Shown piece by piece: positions 7,317-13,426 of a stretch of DNA of 13,426 bases. The position numbers and the translations under genes were made by a program. The first letter of the stretch is position 1. Every line of letters begins with the position of its first letter. Under the pieces are notes generated by a model. That model was not told where the DNA came from, made no database searches, and saw only the letters and a program-made list of their open reading frames with translations. This DNA comes from an uncultured Clostridia bacterium. Its GTDB lineage: Bacteria > Bacillota > Clostridia > JAAYHZ01. The DNA is taken from contig CALCRE010000275.1 of assembly GCA_937894465.1 (NCBI GenBank), positions 1 through 13,426 of the forward strand, given 5' to 3'.

Positions 7317-8569
7317 TATCTTATCTGTCCATCTCCATATATAATGTATTTGATGGTAGTCAGTTCGGTAAGTCCCATAGGCCCTCTTGCATGAAGCTTT
7401 TGGGTGCTTATTCCGATTTCCGCTCCGAAACCGAATTCTCCCCCGTCGGTAAACCTTGTAGATGCATTTACATAAACTGCTGCAGCATCAACTTCCTTTA
7501 AAAATTGATTGGCACGGGTATAGCTTTCAGTGACAATAGCCTCCGAGTGCTTTGTTCCATATCGGTTGATATGTTCAATGGCTTTATCCACACCTTCTAC
7601 CACTTTTACAGCCAAGATATAATCCAAAAATTCAGTACCCCAATCTTCTTCCGTCGACGGAGTAACCAATGGATCACCTTTTAACAATTCAAAAGACTTT
7701 TCACAGCAACGTAGTTGTACATTTTTTGATATGAGGGCTTGTTTCATTCGGGGCAAGAATTCATTTGCTTCACTTTGCGCCACCAATAAGGTTTCGGCTG
7801 CATTACATACACCCGGACGGCTGGTTTTAGCATTCACGATAATATCCAAAGCCATAGACAAATCCGCATTACTGTCTACATAAACATGGCAGTTTCCGGT
7901 TCCGGTTTCTATAACAGGTACCGTGGCGTTCTCCATGGTGGATTTAATTAAACCGGCGCCTCCTCTTGGAATTAAAACGTCTACATATTGATTCATTCTC
8001 ATGAATTCTTTAACAGTATCCCTTGAGGTATCCTCGATAATCTGAACACAATCCATAGGTAATTTACTGTTTTCCAAAGAGTTTTGTATTGACTTTACAA
8101 TAGCGATGTTTGAGTTGATCGCATCGCTTCCGCCTCGCAAGATCACTGCATTTCCGGATTTAATACACAAACCGGCGGCGTCAGCGGTCACATTGGGTCG
8201 AGATTCATAAATGATCCCGATGACACCGATGGGAACCCTTTGTTTGCCAACACGTAAACCATTGGGTCTTTCCTTGATCTCCAGCACTTCGCCGGTTGGA
8301 TCAGCCAAGGAAATCAACTCCAATAAGCTATCGGAAACTTGGTTTATTCTTTGTTCAGATAAAATCAAACGATCTAATAAAGCATCTGAAATGTTGTTTG
8401 CCTTGGCTTTTTCCACATCTTTTTTATTGGCTTGCAAAATGTCCGGAATATCCTTTTTCAATCCTTCGGCTATTTTTGCCAATGCATCGTTTTTATCCTT
8501 ACCGTTTGCTTTGGCCAACTCATAAGATGCTCTTTTTGCTTTCTTACCTAACAATGTCAAATCAATCAT
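7316..8569 (-). CDS. proA: Gamma-glutamyl phosphate reductase (glutamate-5-semialdehyde dehydrogenase)
   Basis: The second enzyme of proline synthesis: it reduces gamma-glutamyl phosphate with NADPH to glutamate-5-semialdehyde in the cytoplasm. The 417-residue length is normal for the family. Visible family signatures are RPGVCNAAET with the catalytic Cys255, HSEAI (341-345), and the conserved C-terminal block around TRFTDGGEFGFG and KLHARGPMGL (371-400). The ATG at 8569 is preceded by GAGGAG at suitable distance and lies 29 bp after the proB stop, the usual proBA order. It is unusual that the stop codon overlaps the start of a response regulator gene by one base, tying a biosynthetic gene to a signalling pair in one message. 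Confidence 0.97.
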   Translation of the reverse strand: MIDLTLLGKKAKRASYELAKANGKDKNDALAKIAEGLKKDIPDILQANKKDVEKAKANNISDALLDRLILSEQRINQVSDSLLELISLADPTGEVLEIKERPNGLRVGKQRVPIGVIGIIYESRPNVTADAAGLCIKSGNAVILRGGSDAINSNIAIVKSIQNSLENSKLPMDCVQIIEDTSRDTVKEFMRMNQYVDVLIPRGGAGLIKSTMENATVPVIETGTGNCHVYVDSNADLSMALDIIVNAKTSRPGVCNAAETLLVAQSEANEFLPRMKQALISKNVQLRCCEKSFELLKGDPLVTPSTEEDWGTEFLDYILAVKVVEGVDKAIEHINRYGTKHSEAIVTESYTRANQFLKEVDAAAVYVNASTRFTDGGEFGFGAEIGISTQKLHARGPMGLTELTTIKYIIYGDGQIR

Positions 8570-8598
8570 TTTAAACGCTCCTCAAACTTTCCAATAAC

Positions 8599-9423
8599 TT
8601 ATACTTTACTCTTACCCACAAACACCGTTCCGACTTTTTCACCGTCAAGTATATCATAAATCCGTTCCGGGTCGTTTCCGTTGGCAAGAACCATGTCGAT
8701 ACCTTCTTCCATTACAAGACGAGCCGCATCGAGTTTAGTCACCATTCCTCCGGTCCCTAATTTGGTTCCTCTTCCTCCGGCACATGCGGTAATTTGTTCA
8801 TCAATGGCATAGATATCGTCAATGATTTTGCAATCCGCACCCTTTCTAGGGTCTCCGGAATAGAAACCGTCTACATCGGACAAGATGATCAATAAATCTG
8901 CTTTCACAAGGCAAGCCACTACAGCAGACAGAGAATCGTTATCACCTAACAACTTCTTTTCACCGTACTCTACCTCGTCAGTGGCAACCGAGTCATTTTC
9001 ATTGACAATCGGGATGACACCATGTTCATACAAACTATTAAATGTATTGATAACATTTTTCTTACTTTTCTCGTCTTCCAGAATATCTTTGGTTAAAAGA
9101 ATTTGACCTACAGTTTTTCCGAACTCCCTGAAAAACTTACTATAAATATTCATCAGGACACATTGTCCTACTGCAGCCGTCGCTTGCTTGGCCCCGATAT
9201 CAGAAGGTCTTTCCTTCAGGTGCATGGTACCCACTCCTACGGCAATGGCACCGGATGATACCAATATCACTTCAATCCCTCTGTTCATGATGTCTGACAA
9301 CACCATACCCAGCTTTTCAACACACCTAAAGTTCACGTTTCCGCCTTCATGTGTCAATGTAGAGGTTCCCACCTTGACAACCAACCGCTTAATGTCCTTG
9401 AATTTCTCTCTATGATTACCCAT
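8599..9423 (-). CDS. proB: Glutamate 5-kinase (short form without PUA domain)
   Basis: The first enzyme of proline synthesis: it phosphorylates the side chain of glutamate with ATP and passes the unstable product to ProA. Numbering from the ATG at 9423 gives 274 residues, the length of the amino-acid-kinase domain alone; the C-terminal PUA domain found in E. coli ProB is absent, as in many Firmicutes. Visible motifs are KVGTS (17-21), SSGA (56-59), NENDS (141-145), LGDNDSLSA (159-167), SDVDG (182-186) and GTGGM (223-227). A longer frame reaches 9483 but would overlap the previous gene. The 9423 start has GAGG about 10 nt upstream and leaves a 23-bp gap. Feedback inhibition by proline is expected from the family. 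It is part of the operon beginning at 11780. Confidence 0.95.
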   Translation of the reverse strand: MGNHREKFKDIKRLVVKVGTSTLTHEGGNVNFRCVEKLGMVLSDIMNRGIEVILVSSGAIAVGVGTMHLKERPSDIGAKQATAAVGQCVLMNIYSKFFREFGKTVGQILLTKDILEDEKSKKNVINTFNSLYEHGVIPIVNENDSVATDEVEYGEKKLLGDNDSLSAVVACLVKADLLIILSDVDGFYSGDPRKGADCKIIDDIYAIDEQITACAGGRGTKLGTGGMVTKLDAARLVMEEGIDMVLANGNDPERIYDILDGEKVGTVFVGKSKV

Positions 9424-9446
9424 TTTCTTTATATCCTCACCGATAT

Positions 9447-10184
9447 TTATGAATTCCATTCTACAAGTTCCACTTGGCCCCATGCGCCAATTTTATTTCC
9501 GATCACCGCAACAACTCCAGTTACACCTTTTATGGACTGTGCATATTCAATGGTCTCTTCCAAGTCGTCAGTGCTTTTTAAACGGTTCGCCACAGCGGTT
9601 GCCGCAGCATCCGCCAAATAGGTGCTTTTTGAAAGAATGGTCACGGCATCACTCTTTCCAAAGCTCACGGACGGACCAATTCTACCGGATGACGTGCACA
9701 CGCCCACCGGCATATAGTTTGATTGAATGTTTATTGCCAGTTTATCTTTAAAGGGGGATTCTCCGGTGAAAATCCCCACTTTAATATTCTGTTTACATTG
9801 AATAAATACATCCCCTCCGTTTTCCACGATCACTTGTTCACTATATTTTAGCAAGTCCTTCCCCACCTCTTGGGCAATGGCTCCTGCAATGGCGGCCATC
9901 GGACCCACATCAGCGTCAAATGCCGCATCACACATCTTCTTGATGAGAAACGAAGCGTTCGGAGAAGCTTTCACCGGGGAAAAAGATGTTAAAAAATCCG
10001 GATGTTTTGCGATGTATGCTTCTACGATCTCCCTGTATTTATCAACCGATGCAAAAGCTTGGTAGTGCAAATCACTGTCTGCACCGATTCTCAAATCCGT
10101 TTGCTTGACTTTTACGTTGAAATACACCAACCGGTCGTTCTTAAAGGAGTTCCGATAGGAACGTTCCACATACTTTTCGCTCAT
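9447..10184 (-). CDS. UPF0280 / COG2122 ApbE-like protein, probable sulfide-assimilation partner
   Basis: This 245-residue protein has the conserved blocks of the UPF0280 family: GPMAAIAGAIAQ (94-105), VENGGDVF (120-127), CTSSGRIGPS (163-172) and ADAAATAVAN (191-200). The last two resemble the active-site part of ApbE flavin transferases. The Methanosarcina acetivorans member (MA1715) has been reported to support efficient sulfide assimilation, and the two genes directly upstream here are the matching homocysteine-biosynthesis proteins, so a role in sulfur delivery is likely. The biochemical reaction is not settled. A GTG start at 10226 would overlap the ferredoxin gene; the ATG at 10184 starts 4 bp after the ferredoxin stop, with GAGGAT immediately before it. 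That spacing is short, so initiation may rely on coupling. Confidence 0.88.
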   Translation of the reverse strand: MSEKYVERSYRNSFKNDRLVYFNVKVKQTDLRIGADSDLHYQAFASVDKYREIVEAYIAKHPDFLTSFSPVKASPNASFLIKKMCDAAFDADVGPMAAIAGAIAQEVGKDLLKYSEQVIVENGGDVFIQCKQNIKVGIFTGESPFKDKLAINIQSNYMPVGVCTSSGRIGPSVSFGKSDAVTILSKSTYLADAAATAVANRLKSTDDLEETIEYAQSIKGVTGVVAVIGNKIGAWGQVELVEWNS

Positions 10185-10188
10185 ATCC

Positions 10189-10629
10189 TCATTCCGATCT
10201 ATAAGAATCGATAAACAACGAATCACCGTTCAAACCCATGACACCCAAGGGACATGTTTTGATACACAATTCGCAGATCAAACATTTTTCCTGATCAAAT
10301 TTCAAGTTCCAAGTCTTATCATCCATGGACAATGCTCCTGATGGGCAAACAGCAGTACAAGCACCGCAATGAATGCATTTTTCCTCATTCCAGATCACTT
10401 CTTTTTCGAAAAGTTTAAATGCAATGCCTTGTTCTTCAACCCACTTTAATGCAGCTTCTAACTTTTCCTCTTCTCCTTGTAAATCCATCACCAGTCTGCC
10501 GGTACGGTTCAAGCTGACATCCGCATTTAAAATGTTCAGCATCAAGTCGAAATCCTTGATTAAATGATAAGTTAAAGGTTGTTTTATACCGTTCGGTGGA
10601 AATTCAAATGTTACTTTTATTTTTTTCAT
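10189..10629 (-). CDS. NIL-domain ferredoxin with two [4Fe-4S] clusters, homocysteine-biosynthesis partner
   Basis: The 146-residue protein combines an N-terminal NIL domain (about residues 1-75, the ligand-binding fold also found at the end of methionine ABC importers) with two ferredoxin motifs. The cluster ligands are C85-x2-C88-x2-C91-x3-C95 followed by Pro, and C116-x2-C119-x2-C122-x3-C126 followed by Pro. Its equivalent in Methanosarcina (MA1822) works with the DUF39 protein to turn aspartate semialdehyde and sulfide into homocysteine, presumably by supplying electrons. That partner lies immediately upstream here. Two starts are possible: an ATG at 10638 overlapping the upstream stop as ATGA, and the ATG at 10629 with AAGGGG 9 nt before it. 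The second is preferred because the first would touch the ribosome binding site directly. Cytoplasmic. Confidence 0.92.
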   Translation of the reverse strand: MKKIKVTFEFPPNGIKQPLTYHLIKDFDLMLNILNADVSLNRTGRLVMDLQGEEEKLEAALKWVEEQGIAFKLFEKEVIWNEEKCIHCGACTAVCPSGALSMDDKTWNLKFDQEKCLICELCIKTCPLGVMGLNGDSLFIDSYRSE

Positions 10630-10634
10630 AGACC

Positions 10635-11780
10635 TCATCCCCTTATATCCAATGTGTTCACCTTATTGTGTACCGGTAAATCACTAACCTTTTCGGTTAA
10701 CAAAAAGTCTTTTGCCAAAATCCAACTTTTCAGCTTGTCGGCAATGATTCTGGATTTAATAAGGCTGGTCAACGGAGCGGTACTGACCTTCTTACCGTTG
10801 AGCTCCACCTGCCCGCTTCTTAATTGCTCATAGTTGACCAATACATCCAGGTCGACCTTTCCGGATTTATCAACAATATGAGTGTATATATCTTTGTTTT
10901 TAACCGCAACCTTAGCAAGCATCTCTTCATCTAAAATAGGTATAGGAATACCCACACCGACATACAAGGTAATTCCGTATTTCTGAAAAACGCCCGCCCG
11001 GATGAATTCAGTGCTCATACCCCTGAGATCTCCGATCAATGCAAGGGTTCCGGCACCTAATGTGGGAATACCGTTTTCCGTCCTTTCACGGTCCGGATTA
11101 TGTTGGGTTCCTTCCCAAGCCACATAACCCACTCCTCCGCCTAAAAATATCCTTGTACCAAGACCGACGGTCCTATATTCGGGATCATTCAACAAAGGAC
11201 TGAGCTCTCCCGCCGTACTGTATGTCACATTGCCGTAATGCGGCAACAATGTTCCCATGTAAGTGTATATAGTTTTTCCAGTGGAGTTCGTCGCTGCAGC
11301 ATAGTTTTGATAACAATTTCTCGGGTTGAACATATAGATTTGGTTTACATTATCCTTGTTCACATAAGTGTCGATTTCTTTTCTGGGATAACAATCGGTT
11401 CCGTAACTTTCTGCATGTAATGCAATGTCCTTACCTGCGATAAAGTCCTCAATAACGTGGGCTCCGCCATATTCCATTCCTCTTTTCAAGGACATTTCCG
11501 TAGCGCCCACATAAGCATCCACTGCTGCTAATCCTGCAAAAGCAGGAACATCATTTAACGTCACTTTTGCCATTCTGATGGGAGGGTTTGAATGCCCGAA
11601 GTTGACAAACACTCCGGATGAGCACATAGGACCGAAAGTTCCCGTTGTCACTACATCCACCGTTTCTGCGGTTTTCTTGTAACCGTTTTCCTCCACCATA
11701 CCGATCACTTCTTCCGCTGTGACCACAATGGCTTTTCCTGCTTTTATCTTTTCATTTATTTCATGAATGGTTTTACTCAT
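10635..11780 (-). CDS. DUF39/COG1900 homocysteine biosynthesis protein (aspartate-semialdehyde sulfurtransferase family)
   Basis: A 381-residue protein of the COG1900 family. In methanogens the homologue (MA1821 type) incorporates sulfide into aspartate semialdehyde to make homocysteine, by-passing O-acetyl- or O-succinylhomoserine. Recognisable blocks are TTGTFGPMCSSGVFVNFGH (about 45-63), DAYVGATE (88-95), ESYGTDCYPRKE (124-135), NPRNCYQNYAAATNSTG (152-168) and GTRIFLGGGVGYVAWEGTQH (about 213-232). Cysteines 53, 130 and 156 lie in conserved blocks and are candidates for the persulfide relay reported for the family. The ATG at 11780 follows GGAGG at good distance. It is the first gene of the seven-gene operon and is followed directly by its ferredoxin partner, and then by UPF0280, the full set reported for sulfide assimilation in methanogens. 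The function in this organism is inferred from family and context. Confidence 0.92.
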   Translation of the reverse strand: MSKTIHEINEKIKAGKAIVVTAEEVIGMVEENGYKKTAETVDVVTTGTFGPMCSSGVFVNFGHSNPPIRMAKVTLNDVPAFAGLAAVDAYVGATEMSLKRGMEYGGAHVIEDFIAGKDIALHAESYGTDCYPRKEIDTYVNKDNVNQIYMFNPRNCYQNYAAATNSTGKTIYTYMGTLLPHYGNVTYSTAGELSPLLNDPEYRTVGLGTRIFLGGGVGYVAWEGTQHNPDRERTENGIPTLGAGTLALIGDLRGMSTEFIRAGVFQKYGITLYVGVGIPIPILDEEMLAKVAVKNKDIYTHIVDKSGKVDLDVLVNYEQLRSGQVELNGKKVSTAPLTSLIKSRIIADKLKSWILAKDFLLTEKVSDLPVHNKVNTLDIRG

Positions 11781-11804
11781 TATAACCTCCGTAAATACAT
11801 CACT

Positions 11805-11830
11805 AAGCTTTAAAGCTTTAAAGCTTTAAA
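11805..11830. repeat. Three tandem copies of AAGCTTTA in the leader of the homocysteine/proline operon
   Basis: The 8-bp unit AAGCTTTA is repeated three times (11805-11828) and followed by AA, giving overlapping AAAGCTTT palindromes. It lies between the candidate promoter and the ribosome binding site of the DUF39 gene. It could be an operator, a weak hairpin in the leader RNA, or a slippage-prone repeat. Which of these is right cannot be decided from sequence. Confidence 0.75.
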
Positions 11831-11838
11831 TTTTTTTC

Positions 11839-11867
11839 TATATAAAAATCAACTAGTCGTTGATCAA
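11839..11867 (-). promoter_or_regulatory. Candidate promoter of the homocysteine/proline/two-component operon
   Basis: On the minus strand TTGATC (11867-11862) and TATATA (11844-11839) are separated by 17 nt; each matches four of six consensus positions. Transcription would begin near 11831, so the AAGCTTTA repeat falls in the first bases of the message. The element overlaps the end of the phosphatase gene and the weak hairpin there, and the region is A/T rich, so this is only a candidate. Confidence 0.4.
11843..11864 (-). terminator. Weak intrinsic-terminator-like hairpin after the HAD phosphatase gene
   Basis: The minus strand reads ATCAAC, a 5-nt loop GACTA, GTTGAT and then TTTT, a perfect 6-bp stem containing the phosphatase stop codon. 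The stem has only two G-C pairs, so termination would be partial at best and some transcription may read through into the downstream operon. Confidence 0.35.
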
Positions 11868-12647
11868 TTGGTCTATCACATATCCCACACCGTTTTCATC
11901 ATTAGATCGGGTCACATAATCAGCGATTTTAAGAATCTCCGGATGGGAATTGGCCATGGCCACTCCCAAGCCTGCATATTCTATCATGGAATAATCATTT
12001 AACCCGTCTCCCACTGCAATCATTTCTTCCCTAGAGATACCATAGATCTCACCTAGCTTTTGCATTGCAAGGGCTTTGGATGCGCTTTTATCCACAAACT
12101 CCAAGAACATAGGCCTTGAAGTGTGATAATTCACATGATCCGAAAGATACGCTCCCACTTCCTTTTCATGTCGGTTGATCTCCTCCGGTGTGTCAATCCA
12201 TATAACCTTGGTGATCCCTTCTGATGCGATGCTTTGATAATCATGAAAAGCCACAGGGGGAACCCCGGAAATTTCACTGTATGCGATGGTCGTTTTATTA
12301 ATACCATTGGCATACAGGATGTTTTTCGCCCAGAAAATCACCGAAAGGTTGCGTTCCATACCAAGCCTGATAATATCAACTGCGTCGGCAGGTTTTAATG
12401 TGCAACTGTATAGAATCTCTTCTTTTTCTGAAACGATCATGGAACCGTTATAGGTGATGGAAGTCGATTTGATATCCAACTCCTTTAACAATTTTCTGAT
12501 CCCCTGCACAGGTCTGCCTGTTGATATGGTAAATATCAGGCCTTTTGACACCCCCCTTCGTACCGAACGAATGGTATCTTCTCTTAATCGACTATTTGAA
12601 TCTAATAATGTGCCGTCTATGTCAACTGCAATCAGCTTGTATTTCAT
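11853..12647 (-). CDS. Cof-type HAD-IIB family phosphatase
   Basis: The 264-residue protein has the four HAD phosphatase motifs: DIDGTLLD with nucleophile Asp9 and acid/base Asp11, STGRP (42-46) with Thr43, Lys191, and GDGLNDYSM with Asp214 and Asp218. The cap domain (about residues 85-185) is of the C2B type, placing it with the Cof/YidA group that removes phosphate from sugar phosphates, pyridoxal phosphate, FMN precursors and similar small molecules in the cytoplasm. The exact substrate cannot be assigned. The start has AGAAAGG about 8 nt upstream. A candidate promoter lies at 12694-12722. It is separated from the next operon by about 70 bp containing a weak hairpin, and from the divergent transporter gene by a 178-bp promoter region. 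Confidence 0.93.
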   Translation of the reverse strand: MKYKLIAVDIDGTLLDSNSRLREDTIRSVRRGVSKGLIFTISTGRPVQGIRKLLKELDIKSTSITYNGSMIVSEKEEILYSCTLKPADAVDIIRLGMERNLSVIFWAKNILYANGINKTTIAYSEISGVPPVAFHDYQSIASEGITKVIWIDTPEEINRHEKEVGAYLSDHVNYHTSRPMFLEFVDKSASKALAMQKLGEIYGISREEMIAVGDGLNDYSMIEYAGLGVAMANSHPEILKIADYVTRSNDENGVGYVIDQLIND

Positions 12648-12693
12648 GTATAAAGCCTTTCTGTTATTGCTTTCGCCTCATATTTTACCTTAC

Positions 12694-12722
12694 ATCATAC
12701 AATAAACGATGAAGGATTTCCA
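12694..12722 (-). promoter_or_regulatory. Candidate promoter of the HAD phosphatase gene
   Basis: On the minus strand TGGAAA (12722-12717, four of six) and TATGAT (12699-12694, five of six) are separated by 17 nt. The element is 47 bp ahead of the ATG. Placement is convincing but only sequence-based. Confidence 0.45.
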
Positions 12723-12745
12723 CTGTTTTTTATGCGAAAGTTATG

Positions 12746-12772
12746 GTATGATTTTTCTGCATTATATCATAC
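12746..12772. repeat. Inverted repeat GTATGAT / ATCATAC overlapping the transporter promoter
   Basis: Perfect 7-bp arms at 12746-12752 and 12766-12772 are separated by 13 bp, so arm centres are 20 bp apart, close to two DNA turns. The right arm covers the -35 position of the ChrA-type gene. This would suit a dimeric repressor, but the region is A/T rich and chance is possible. Confidence 0.4.
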
Positions 12773-12796
12773 TTTTATTTAGGTACATGATATAAT
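12768..12796 (+). promoter_or_regulatory. Candidate extended -10 promoter of the ChrA-type transporter gene
   Basis: TGA-TATAAT (12788-12796) is a perfect extended -10. The -35 position, 17 nt upstream, reads CATACT and is poor, which an extended -10 can compensate. The start codon is 30 bp downstream, with AGGAG at 12815-12819. Confidence 0.6.
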
Positions 12797-12825
12797 GGAT
12801 GATACTATGCTTTTAGGAGTGTTAC

Positions 12826-13389
12826 ATGGACAAAAAATCTAAATTTAAAAGGGCTCTGGAGGTCTTCTGGTCTTTTTTTAAGATCGGAGCATTTACCATC
12901 GGAGGTGGTTACGCCATGCTTCCTTTGTTTCAAAAAGAAGTGGTGGAGACAAAAAAGTGGTTGACTGAAGACGAAATTGTGGATGTCTATGCCATTGTAC
13001 AATCCGTACCGGGGGTGATCGCAATCAATGCCTCCATATTTATCGGATACAAAATCGGTGGAATTGCAATGTCCATTGTATCGGCATTAGGTGTCATTCT
13101 ACCTTCTTTTATTATCATATTACTCATTGCCCCAATTTTAATACTATACAATGAAAATCCTTATGTGATTAAAGCCTTCACCGGTGTAAGAGCAGGAGTT
13201 ACAGCTTTAATTCTGCTCTCAGCAATAAAATTAGGTAAAAAAGTTGTGAAGGATCCCTTTAGCTTGATTTTAGCAGCGACTGCAGCTGCAATAATGCTAT
13301 TTACCGACATAGGTGCCATTTGGGTCATATTAGGCAGTGCACTTATTGGACTTGTACTTCAAGGATATAGGAGAAAGACTAACTATTAA
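12826..13389 (+). CDS. ChrA-type (CHR family) transporter, short single-domain form
   Basis: The 187-residue integral membrane protein begins with the CHR-family signature FFKIGAFTIGGGYAMLPL (about 17-34), followed by EIVDVYAIVQSVPGVIAINASIFIGYKIGG (50-79), which contains the conserved PG and N-x-A features. Hydrophobic segments lie at about 51-74, 78-108, 117-134, 143-160 and 162-180. Full-length ChrA chromate efflux proteins have two such domains; proteins of this length are the short-chain form, usually made from two adjacent genes whose products work as a pair. The partner would be expected just past 13389, but only 37 bases remain in the window and no start with a ribosome binding site can be seen in them. 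Chromate is the best known substrate of the family; the true substrate in an anaerobe may differ. The start has AGGAG 6 nt upstream. Confidence 0.9.
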   Translation: MDKKSKFKRALEVFWSFFKIGAFTIGGGYAMLPLFQKEVVETKKWLTEDEIVDVYAIVQSVPGVIAINASIFIGYKIGGIAMSIVSALGVILPSFIIILLIAPILILYNENPYVIKAFTGVRAGVTALILLSAIKLGKKVVKDPFSLILAATAAAIMLFTDIGAIWVILGSALIGLVLQGYRRKTNY

Positions 13390-13426
13390 AAGTCAAGCCC
13401 TAAAGAGTGAAATTTCGTGTAATTTG

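Noticed and set aside
9424..9483. Longer proB start at 9483
   Set aside because: It would overlap the UPF0280 gene by 37 bp and add residues that the kinase family lacks. The ATG at 9423 has a nearby GAGG.
10185..10226. GTG start at 10226 for the UPF0280 gene
   Set aside because: It lies inside the ferredoxin gene with no ribosome binding site, and the added residues do not look like part of the family.
11781..11852. T-box or SAM riboswitch controlling the homocysteine/proline operon
   Set aside because: The gap is only 72 bp and A/T rich, too short for either element, and no T-box conserved sequence is seen.
1..13426. CRISPR arrays, tRNA or rRNA genes, insertion sequences
   Set aside because: No regularly spaced repeats, cloverleaf-like segments, rRNA stretches or transposase-like frames were recognised by eye. 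A tRNAscan or ISfinder search was not possible.
13390..13426. Second ChrA half starting with GTG near 13408
   Set aside because: There is no ribosome binding site and the few encoded residues do not resemble the CHR-family start; the window ends too soon to judge.

Overview
The window looks like a chromosomal segment of a low-GC Gram-positive anaerobe, most likely a clostridial or Tissierellia-type Firmicute. The basis is the AGGAGG-type ribosome binding sites, tightly packed unidirectional operons, a LytTR/GHKL two-component pair, B-family ABC exporters, and the sulfide-to-homocysteine genes that are typical of strict anaerobes. No database search was possible, so the taxonomic statement is an inference.

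Layout, from the right-hand end (all genes are on the minus strand except the last). At 12826-13389 (+) is a short-form ChrA-type transporter. It diverges from a Cof-type HAD phosphatase (12647-11853), with a promoter region between them. Downstream of the phosphatase begins a compact operon of seven genes on the minus strand. In order these are: a DUF39/COG1900 homocysteine-biosynthesis protein (11780-10635), its NIL-domain two-cluster ferredoxin partner (10629-10189), a UPF0280/ApbE-like protein (10184-9447), proB (9423-8599), proA (8569-7316), a LytTR response regulator (7316-6603) and a short GHKL/HPK10 histidine kinase without an obvious membrane sensor (6603-5929). All gaps are 29 bp or less, and proA/regulator and regulator/kinase share TAATG stop-start junctions. 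Sulfide assimilation, proline synthesis and a signalling pair therefore appear to be co-transcribed.

Immediately after the kinase stop codon comes a separate promoter. It carries direct repeats of ATTCGTGCC type at 21-bp phase, the architecture expected for a LytTR operator. It drives an ABC exporter array made of two tandem heterodimer pairs. Pair 1 (5836-3989 and 3996-2143) is intact: two full half-transporters of about 615 residues that overlap by 8 nt. Pair 2 (2117-316 and 319-left edge) has the same two subunit types in the same order, but both genes are broken in this sequence. The first has a one-base deletion near 1474-1477 that splits it into N- and C-terminal fragments. The second stops after 95 codons.

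Working model: the regulator/kinase pair, expressed from the metabolic operon, activates the downstream exporter through the repeat array. No precursor peptide, modification enzyme or immunity gene is visible, so the exported (or expelled) substrate is unknown. The least ordinary points are the repeat array, the duplicated and decaying exporter pair, and the fusion of sulfide/homocysteine, proBA and regulator genes into one operon.
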